Shown: positions 55,927 to 64,000 of the stretch, piece by piece
How the letters are laid out: every line of letters starts with the position of its first letter
Position numbering within the stretch: position 1 is the first letter of the stretch
Assembly (NCBI RefSeq): GCF_000516985.1
Contig: NW_006917092.1
Span: 4,779,924-4,843,923 of the forward strand
DNA length: 64,000 nucleotides
Origin: Pestalotiopsis fici W106-1
Lineage: Eukaryota > Ascomycota > Sordariomycetes > Amphisphaeriales > Sporocadaceae
Direction: 5' to 3'
Position numbers and translations under genes: made by a program
The notes under the pieces: model-generated
Databases searched by the model: none
Seen by the model: only the letters and a program-made list of their open reading frames with translations
What the model was told of the DNA's origin: nothing

Positions 55927-56743
55927 TCGGCGGCCACATTGTTTGCGTATTGCTGACTCCGGGTTTTGTGGATCGATTGGTATGTTCTGGGCCATTCCTC
56001 TTGCCGTTCATGATGCTCTGCGAGTTGATTAGTCCGTGGCTACCCTACGAGACAGTACATAACCTAAAAGTAGACCATTTTTGCGACGAACTGCATAGAT
56101 TATCAATAGAGGTACACTGAAGGACTAATTCTGTGCATTACAATGTGATTTACATGAAATTGTGTTTTTACCTACACATTTTGAGACGTCTATATCTCAA
56201 GATGACCTCAGCTTTCGAGGCGACTGCCGAGATCCACTCAGACTACCTGAAAACCTGTGTGGGGGTATGGTTCGGCCATTCTCTAGACATGCCTGAAGCG
56301 GCAAAACACGGATTTTCGCCATGTCTCCGTGTCTTCAGCAATGATTGCAAATACAATTATCGTGAATGAAAGATGAGGGGGCAAATGCATGGCTTCTTCA
56401 AGGCACTTGCTCAGCGGCCACGAGTATCCAATGAGAAGGCGTCATCCTATCCTAAACGAGGGCTTGGGCGCAAGTATTCATGAGATATCATTCGCCTGTC
56501 GTGCTAGTGGGCCGATAAGCCACCATGCGCAAGCCGGAAATGCCAAAATTACCGTGCCCACTTTCACCACCCCAGCTATAGAGATATGGGCGGGGCCGCA
56601 AACCTGCCCCAGCACCAATATTAAGCTCAGGTGGGCACGGAAACCCGACTTGCACCATGTCCATTCCACCCTTCAACTTCTCACCTGCTACTGCTTTGAA
56701 ATCCGTCCATTGTTGAGAGCAAAATCCGTGTTTTAGCCAGGTG

Positions 56744-58954
56744 ATGGCGGGGAGTCCGGGTGGCCGAATTCAGTCATCTCGGCGATCCTGCGAAAACTGC
56801 CGGTAAGATTCCCCACTCATGCCATGGTCCCTCCGTAAGACTGTCCCGTCTCTAATGGCCGAATATTCATAGGCGGAAGAAAACAAAATGCACAGGTGAA
56901 AGACCCGTCTGTTCATTTTGTCGCCGATTACAACAGCAGTGCTATTACCTACCACGCGATGGCAAGAAACACCAAGAAACCCATCGTGGGGTCCATCAGA
57001 GGTGAGAGTCTCATGATCATCTCAAGCTAAGCTTTCGCCTGGCACTAAAACTGTCGGACTTGTAAAGGAATGGTGCGTCCAAGAGACAATGCCAGCTTTC
57101 AGGTGGTATCGTAAGGGAGAATTCTAGGTAGCTCCCGTCCTCGCCGGCATGCAAAGCCAGAGTTGATCTCGTAGTCAGACACTAACATGCCTGGATAAGA
57201 CGAGGACCGGTAAACTGTCCAGCAAAGGAGGTAGCACCCACGACGGTTGCCAACACAGAGGATGAGCTGCTATCAGAGTTGTTGGATGACGCCGTAGACT
57301 TGTATGAAGAGCGGATGAATTTCCAGCCGATCTCATTATTTTGTCCACGGACTTTGCGGGAGACGCTTCTAGAAGCACCGCATTTCTTGCAGTGGACGTT
57401 TCTTTCGCTTTCAATGATGTATTTCGGAGGCGAGGACATTGAAGTGTCCAAGAGAGAAGCCGTCAAGCGTCATTCAGCATCAGCTCGCGTGGTTGCCACC
57501 CAGCTCGCAGCAGAAGGGACCGCGAAGCTCGAAGTCTCCCAGTGCCTATGTCTTACAGCACTGGGGCATATCCTAGGTGCGTGATATCTTTCAGTTACAG
57601 CAGAGTATTTATTGACAAGCTTGGTGTTCAGCCGGGGAAGGAGGATTAGCTTGGATGACCCTAGGACTTGCTACTAGATTGGAAGTCATGAGAATCAGTC
57701 AACCAGAGCAGTCCAAGACCAGTGTGGATAGGGAAGCCAGCTCAAGGTGTTATTGGAGCATTCGCTCTCTGGAAAACGGATTTGCGCCACAGTCATTCCC
57801 TCAGTTCCAGGACCTTCATGCCCCCGCCTACCCCCCAGACATGGAGGCGCCTCAGCCAGTTGACAAGGGAAGGCGACAGTCTGTTCACGACCTTGCACTC
57901 ATGGATGATGAGTGCATCCAAGGCAGTGGGATATTTGCCCACAGTATCCGAGTCATGTCGTCCTGGCGGGATGTCAGTAAGTGGTTGCACGATATTCGAC
58001 ATGGAAACGCGGAGAAGCCTTGGCTGCCAACCTCAAAGTTTGCCGAGTTGACTCAACACCTTTACGACTTGGAAAACAACCTCGACTACAAGCACTGCTT
58101 CAGGAATGCCAGGCTACCCGATCGCTCGTTGGATGAGCTGCACAGGGACCAGGAATATTGGCGATGTTGGATGCTATACCATGTTCGATTCCATGCGTGT
58201 TTAGCTCTGTTGAACCACCCCTTTGTGCATCTAGTAGCTTTGAGGAACGGCAACCGCTCGCCATCGCCGCGTAGCTTTTTGCAGATTGTTGTCGACCAGG
58301 CGCTATACCATTCAAGTTGGGTCATACGACTCATCAACATGTGTATCGAAATCGGATTTGACATCCATGACCCCTTCACTAGTGACATTGTTATTGCTGT
58401 GGCAACTGTCCCTTGGATCATGCAGTATGCTCGAGACCAAAAGGTCGCAGCTCACTCGAAAGAGAACCTCAGTCAATGTCGCAGTTTCCTCAGTAATTTG
58501 TCGCAGTCCTGGCCTCGGGTCGTTCAAAAGGTGAGGTCCAAGAGTTTCTTACCCAAAAGCTTGTCATATTAATTCATAGAAACAGTTGGCCACACTCGAC
58601 CAGCTACAGTCCATGACGGACTGTGCAACCTCGCAAAACACCATCAGCTTCAAGCCCGCCCAGCTCTGGCAGCTCCTCGACCCATGCATCTCGGAACTGT
58701 CAGCACAAAGGAATGCAAACTCACAGAGCGCCTCTGACCAAAGTACCACGATGCGGGTCCATACCACCTTTATCCACCCTCTAGTCGATGAAGAAGCATC
58801 CGGCGAAGTCCCCAAGACAGTTTCTGAAGCTCCGTTCTCCTTGGAGTTGTCCGCCGAGATGGGTCAGCAGTTCCTGTTTGACGACTTCTTCTTGCAGCCG
58901 CTGCATCTAGACCAGACATGGATAGATATCGGACCTAGCATGAACATTACTTAG
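56744..58954 (+). CDS. Zn2Cys6 transcription factor, likely cluster regulator
   Basis: Five exons encode about 612 aa; introns 56803-56872, 57002-57199, 57577-57631 and 58531-58579. The DNA-binding domain is split across the first intron and reads CENCRRKKTKCTGERPVC, then SFCRRLQQQC, the full C-x2-C-x6-C-x6-C-x2-C-x6-C pattern. A fungal-specific TF domain follows (LDDAVDLYEERMNFQPIS, ALGHILAGEGGLAWMTLGLA), then an acidic C-terminus (FLFDDFFLQPLHLDQTW) as a possible activation region. The 198-bp second intron is longer than its neighbours; its acceptor (57198-57199) was chosen for frame and is the least certain. The gene lies divergent from IDO, so it probably controls the cluster. Confidence 0.85.
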
Positions 58955-59116
58955 TCTGATTTACGATCATGAATCACTTCCTGGCCATCGGTTGTATAGA
59001 CAGGGGGACAGGGGAACTAGCAGACCAAGGCAAGCTTGAAGAACCAAGGCGTTACGTGTGAGAACATTAGGAATATTTTGATACGGGCAGCTAAAAGAGA
59101 ACTAACAATCTATACC

Positions 59117-62031
59117 TCAGACAAGATCCATACCTGTGCAGAGCACCTCTCGCTTCCCTACACACTCGAGAATGGCTCGAGTCTGAGTCATCATTGTCGC
59201 ACCTGTAGTGAGGGCCAGCGCAACCGTGTTTGTCGTGAAGCCATCAGAACCCTGAAGCAACCCTCCAATATTGGTGCACGTCTTTCCAGCAATCTTGATC
59301 CATTCCTCAATGGCCAGGTACACGCTGTACCCGGCGCCAGAGGCCCAGGATTCTATGTGAAGAATGGCGTGGATAAGCATCTGCCCAATATTTGCAAAGA
59401 GACCAAGAATGTACCCAACTTTTCTGCCAAGGAGGGCTCCAAGGACGGGAAGTCCTCCAAGCACCCACATCATGAATCGCTTGGCGAACCACGGATCCTC
59501 GTCCCATATCTTCTTGAAACTAAAGGTTCCGTTCGTGATGTCCTCCATCTTGATTTTGGCAATGGATGCAAACTGAGCAAGCCAAACCACCAGCTTGAGT
59601 GCTGCGCTCACAAGACATCTCTCGAAGCTGTAGACTGTCTCTGGGAGGAATGTTTTAGGCCAAGAGTATAGACCATAGAATAGGAAACTGCCAACAGGAA
59701 TGCCGAGCTTGATGATATTTCCACCACCACTGCTGGAAGCCATGAATCTCTTCTGATTGGCCTCGATGGCTTTGCGTTTCTCTTCCGACATCTTGAAGCT
59801 TGGTGCCGGTGCTTTGCTCTTGGAGTCTACATTGCCGACTGCTGCCAAGCTGAACGTCACGGTGTTGGCGGCCGCCCATGAGCCACCGGAATCAGCAGCC
59901 GCTTCTTCTAGTCGGACACGACCCATACGTTGATCGAGCTCCGCGCGATGCGCATTTGGCGCAATGAGCGACCCAATGCCTTCTACCTCCTTTGGCCTCT
60001 TTCCAGTCACCATCTTGTAGATTATGGTAGCGGGGATAGCCAACAGCAGTGCGACAACGTCCAAGATTGTCATGTCGTCGCCCGAGATCTTCTTGTACAG
60101 GGCGGACAAGATTCGGATCTGGATAGGCTGATTGATGCCGTCGGTGAACATGAGCAATATTTCGCCAAAAAGCTCCGATCAAAGTGGTGACAACAGCCTG
60201 TATCATGCCCAAAAGGTCTTCCAGGAGCTCAATGCCGAGCTTGGCAAAGATCTGATCAAGGCTCGGTGTGCTTGTTTTGAAGACATCGCCAAAGTTGGAA
60301 ATCAACCGGCTCATCAATCTCTCCATCTGGTCCCCAAGATTCGATAGGCGCGCGAGGATTCGGTCAACAGGCGAGGTTACTCCGGTCGAATCTCGTGGAC
60401 CGCCGCTGTGGGACAAATGGTAGCTTCCGTAGCTGGCCTGAGGTGAATTGAAAACCTCCTCTTCCTTGGAATTATTCCTGTCCCCTTTTGCTTTCTGGAG
60501 AGCATCTGGATTCTTCCCAGCCTTCTGTCCGCCTAATTCACTAGGGAGCTTCTGACCTTTCAACGCCCGAACCTTGATCTTCAGGTCTTCAAAGAAGGTG
60601 TTGGTGTTTTCCTCGAGCAATGCCACAGCATCGACTCCCCACAGAAGTCCCTGGGTGGTAAAGTTGACGATCAAGTTCTTGACATCCAAGATGTCGTCCC
60701 ATTCAAAGAGGAATGTGATGAAGTTGATCACCTTTTTGACACCGTCCACAATTGTTTCGAGTACTTTCTGCACCACTACCACTACATGCTGGACAGTTTC
60801 AATGATAAAGTTAAACACTTTTCCAGCAATCTTGACGACAAATTTCCACGCCTGACCGACCTTCTCCAACGCCCATTTGGCTCCTTGTTTGATTTTCTCA
60901 GCAACCCACTGGAGCGCACCCCAGATGCGCCGCCCGACGTTGCCGAAAAAGCTTCCAATCGAGTTCATGGACACGATGCTGTTCGATTCAATGCCAGTCA
61001 TTGTGTTGGCTGTGATGTGCTTGCCAGCAGCTAGCGACTTGCGAGCTTCTGCGAGGTCTTTCAAGGCTCCAAATGCTGAATCAAGATATTCCTGGCTGTC
61101 ATTCTGGCTGACTAGCGGAGTGCCATCTGGTAATTTCAGGTTCTTCAAATCAGCAGAGTTTTGGACTGCAAAAAGTTTGTCAAAGAGCTTTGAGCTCGGA
61201 TCAATCTTGTATGGGCCGTTTGTGATTTGTTTCGACTGCAGGTCCCAAGCGTCTAATGTCAGTGTGGGAGCAGCTAGAGACTCGTCGCTGCGGAGGACGG
61301 GAAGGACGACGGTGGTGGTATCGGAGGGGTCTGTTTTGACCTCGGTGCCGGTGAGGCTCCCTCTGATTGATTTATTTGCCATTCACGAGCATTTCGGCTG
61401 TGGTTGAGCATGTTAACCTGAATGAAGTGTTTACCAGGTTGGCGTCCATCTCTGAGTCTAGGGCAAGGATCCGTATGGTATAGGAGTCAAACTCAATCAT
61501 TTCGTCGATTTGCGGGATAAGAATCTCGACAGGGGCATGCCACAAGGCCGTTTGGTTATCTTGTTCCAACATGACCATGTGCCCATCCCGGCTAACGACA
61601 AACAGTTTCTGGCCAAGTCGAGGATTTTGAATTGCGGCGAACCTGTCGCTCGCGGCATCCCGGAGCAAAAGTGGAATGGGAAGAGTCCTTGCCTCGGGCT
61701 GTGCAAAGGCTGTGTTTGCATCGAACTCTTGGTACGAAAGCGTCGCAGATTTGGTCAAGGACCAGACCGACAACCAACCTCGCGTTTGTGAAACGTGCAA
61801 CTGTTCAACCTCGAAGTAGGCATCAGAGTCGTCGAGGATGATGGGCTCGGTGTTGCCTTCGATGCAACCTTGAGCACTTATCCACGATAACGTTTTTCCA
61901 CCGATCAAAAGGTCTGTCAGGCCATCGGCATTATCAAACGAGGCTAGCTGTGTGGCGCCCTCGGGGACAGTTTGCTCGATGCTCTTGAGGATTGGCGTGC
62001 GCTCTTCGGGATCCAACCCAACGAAGCGCAT
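59117..62031 (-). pseudogene. Large hypothetical membrane/beta-rich protein, segment A (two frameshifts)
   Basis: Three overlapping frames read as one protein. Part 1 (62031-61372, MRFVGLDPEERTPILKS ... AEMLVNGK) is a beta-rich region with DNADGLTDLLIGGKTLSW. Part 2 (from 61382, SIRGSLTGTEVKTD) continues it, but a 4-bp duplication ATTTATTT at 61370-61377 shifts the frame. Part 2 has amphipathic repeats (WGALQWVAEKIKQGAKWALE) and hydrophobic helices. At an A5/T5 run (60167-60171) a second 1-bp shift leads into part 3 (LLMFTDGINQPIQ ... YGLYSWPKTFLPE ... MMWVLGGLPVLGALLG), ending at 59117. It matches large fungal hypothetical proteins. The neighbouring plus-strand gene (62050-63290) looks like another part of the same family. 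Confidence 0.7.
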
Positions 62032-62049
62032 GGACAACTTTGAAGGCAC

Positions 62050-63290
62050 TGCTTGAAGTCAGGGCTGGATTGGACAAGGTCTTGAAGATGTGGCTTGAAA
62101 GTCTCAAGAGCGCTGATCCCGGAGAAACGCACAATATTCTCGGCTACGCTCTCAAGGTCGATATTCCAGGCAGTACCTCACACAAACAGTTACTGGAGAA
62201 AATTGGCGATGCCAAGATACCGCCATCCTTTACGCCTGCAGCCGTGCAGTTTCAGACAATCGGAAATAGACAGCAAGCCGGCTCAACGGCCAATTCCGAT
62301 GACGACTATAATGCTTTCCTCTTCACCGAGATGTGTTACACACAAAGCCCCGAGGAGGTTGCAAAAGGTATCGTCGGGCCTCCCCAGTTCCCGCAAAACG
62401 ATTTGCAGTGGAGCGGAAATTGGTTCTATGATTCCATCGGAGGTTCCATGGCCATGTCGAGCGAAATCTTCATGAACGAAATTGTCGGTAGGCTGACCAG
62501 ACCCCTATATGAGAAGGCCACGGCCTTTGCAGAGCCGCTGGCAAAGGGGCAGACGTGGGATGCCGATGCACGAGTGAGAGACATGAAGCCCAGAAGGAAC
62601 TTCCTCCCAGCCTGGAACCATGCAGATGAATGGGTCAAGACCAAGGACAATCAGTGGAAATTTGAGTCGACCCTGCAAGCCAATCACAATAACCTGACGT
62701 GGTGGGAAACCGGCAAGGCAACTCTGTACAATATCCAGGTTAACGTGGATTCGCGCATGTCGACATGGCTGGTGGCTATCCCAGGTACCGGAGATTTCGA
62801 AATCCGGTAGCGAATCATGACCGTCACGAAATGGGTGAACCATGCGAATACATATGTATTCGATGCCACTTCGACCTTCCACTGGAAGTACAAAGTGAGC
62901 CTTTCGGCGGTCACTTCAGACGCACAGCTAACTGCGCTGGCCCATTACGTAAAAGGAGAACAAGACCTCACGTCAACAATCACGAGTGGAGGCAAGGTAA
63001 TTCACGGTGTTGGCAGTGACGATACTCCGGACGAGAAAAAGAAATGGGACGGATACCAAGATCTGCTCAAGAACACTATTGTCGACAAGATGACAGACAC
63101 CAGCACCTTCGAGAAGACACTTCAAGATGGCCTGAACGGACAGAAGAGATTCGTCTCCCCTTCTGGAGGAACTTTCGATATGAAAGACCCGATTTTCACA
63201 GTGGCTGGCGACTTGATGCTTGGGCTGACATATAGGGAGGGCCAGTCAAAGTCACAAAAGTCTGGCAACCAACAAGTACAAACCAGCTGA
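62050..63290 (+). pseudogene. Large hypothetical protein, segment B (in-frame stop), inverted relative to segment A
   Basis: The plus strand is open from about 62050 (LLEVRAGLDKVLKMWLESL, NAFLFTEMCYTQSPEEVAKG, LQWSGNWFYDSIGGSMAMS) to GTGDFEIR, where a TAG occurs at 62808-62810. The same frame continues as TVTKWVNHANTYVFDATST and LNGQKRFVSPSGGTFDMKDP to a stop at 63290, so only one codon breaks it. Coding character starts abruptly at the 5' edge of segment A, on the opposite strand, with no intergenic space or promoter. The segment ordinarily belongs to the same kind of large fungal protein (family impression, unverified). The simplest reading is an inversion within one gene. Confidence 0.65.
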
Positions 63291-63733
63291 TATGACTCAC
63301 TCTGGTAACTTTGACACTTTTTGACAAAGTCGTGCTTTCTTTTTCATGTCACTATCTCTTTATCATAAAATTCGCAGAATAATATACCCACTTTGGATTC
63401 GTTCTTGTCGCTGCACATACCCAAATGAGGGTAGAAGTTTAATCGTGGCACTCAAGCATTTCGTCTTTCTGAGCGTGCGATGGACAATTCTAGGTGTCAT
63501 GAGTCGCTGTGTTCCTGGTTGTATGTGAAAGAAAATGTCCAAGATGGTTATTCCACTCTGTAGGTGACAAACACTACCATGTACTCATCCCAAGTACCAA
63601 TGGCCCATCGGAGCAATGAGATTTTATAGAGAAACGCGCCCATATATACAATTTGTGCAAAAGGCACTTTTTAATTCATATGTACATCTAAGAAGAATAT
63701 CATGTATACAAGTAATTATACAAGCCATGTTGC
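63291..63733. other. Intergenic between converging genes
   Basis: 0.44 kb of AT-rich 3' sequence between segment B and the polygalacturonase stop. Nothing recognised. Confidence 0.4.
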
Positions 63734-64000
63734 TTAGCTGGGGCAGCCAGTGCTGGGGTAGTTGCAGCTCTGGTTGCCACCAGTGATGAGGACGTTCTCA
63801 TAGGTGAAGTTACTGCACGATCCATCACCACAGAGAATGTAGTAGTTGTAGGCGTCGTCATCGGCAACGGTACCCGTAACGTCGATAAAGGTAATGTTGG
63901 AGATGATGACACCATTGGTGGGCTCGCCCGTCGGGCCGCCGTTGAGGTAGTCCTGCTGCACATCCAGACCGTAGTCGGTGATGTTGCTCATGGTGATGTT
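63734..64000 (-). CDS. GH28 polygalacturonase, C-terminal end (runs off right edge)
   Basis: The last 88 or so codons of a secreted endopolygalacturonase (pectin backbone hydrolysis). The GH28 closing coils are clear: YGLDVQQDYLNGGPTGEP, GVIISNITFIDVTGTVAD, YYILCGDGSCSNFTYENV and the final disulfide-forming CNYPSTGCPS before the stop at 63734-63736. The catalytic Asp residues and the signal peptide lie outside the window. Together with GH55 and GH18 at the other end, the window encodes enzymes against beta-glucan, chitin and pectin. Confidence 0.93.
   Translation of the reverse strand, partial: NITMSNITDYGLDVQQDYLNGGPTGEPTNGVIISNITFIDVTGTVADDDAYNYYILCGDGSCSNFTYENVLITGGNQSCNYPSTGCPS

Larger units (their letters stand above)
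55711..56743. promoter_or_regulatory. Divergent promoter, IDO / Zn2Cys6 regulator
   Basis: 1.03 kb with no gene. Contains the palindrome at 55869-55900 and the GGGGACGG motif at 55909-55926, both on the IDO-proximal side. Confidence 0.5.

Noticed and set aside
43678..58954. Classical secondary-metabolite biosynthetic cluster
   Set aside because: No polyketide synthase, NRPS, terpene cyclase or DMATS gene is in the window. The genes fit catabolism or tailoring better, though a core gene elsewhere cannot be excluded.
59036..59671. 211-codon plus-strand ORF
   Set aside because: Antisense to the hydrophobic part of segment A, with no features of its own.
61372..61382. Two separate overlapping genes at 61372-61382
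   Set aside because: The join NGK|SIRGSLTGTEV and the ATTTATTT duplication explain it better as one frameshifted gene.

Overview
This is a 64 kb piece of a filamentous ascomycete nuclear genome. The evidence is many short GT-AG introns of about 48-90 bp, HET, DUF3176, Zn2Cys6 and F-box genes, secreted cell-wall hydrolases, and a 5S rRNA relic that matches the fungal consensus. Gene content (GH55, a long subgroup-C-like GH18 chitinase, GH28) suggests a Sordariomycete, probably Hypocreales; this is inference. No tRNA, CRISPR array, intact transposon or virus was found. A 100-N assembly gap lies at 18631-18730.

Layout. 0-9.6 kb: a GH55 beta-1,3-glucanase (cut by the window edge) and a multi-module GH18 chitinase are transcribed divergently, followed by an unknown gene. 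10-14.5 kb: a short remnant of a fungal N-terminal membrane module, a secreted alpha/beta esterase and an F-box protein. 16-25.7 kb: an immunity/allorecognition-like island with a HET-repeat-ankyrin-ZZ protein and a protein kinase-TPR-ankyrin protein. Between them lie a 5S rRNA relic, a duplicated coding-like fragment and a decayed gene. 26.6-42.4 kb: secreted and membrane proteins (type-B carboxylesterase, two small membrane proteins, a broken membrane gene with a 12-bp minisatellite in its coding sequence, a truncated possible M61-type peptidase, an S10 carboxypeptidase, a DUF3176 protein and a three-module PAN/Apple-like protein).

43.7-59 kb holds what looks like a regulated metabolic cluster: a PTS1-tagged FAD amine/amino-acid oxidase, a Baeyer-Villiger-type monooxygenase, a Rieske oxygenase, a cupin, an Atg22-like transporter, an indoleamine 2,3-dioxygenase and a Zn2Cys6 regulator. 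CGG-type palindromes and a shared GGGGACGG-type motif lie in several of its promoters. A tentative reading is catabolism of an N-methylated tryptophan or related indole amine: oxidative N-demethylation, then IDO ring opening.

59-63.3 kb: one large gene family is present as two abutting, oppositely oriented, mutated pieces, which suggests inversion of part of a single ancestral gene. The right edge carries the C-terminus of a GH28 polygalacturonase.

Gene models were spliced by hand. Donor and acceptor choices were tested by reading-frame continuity and by family motifs.
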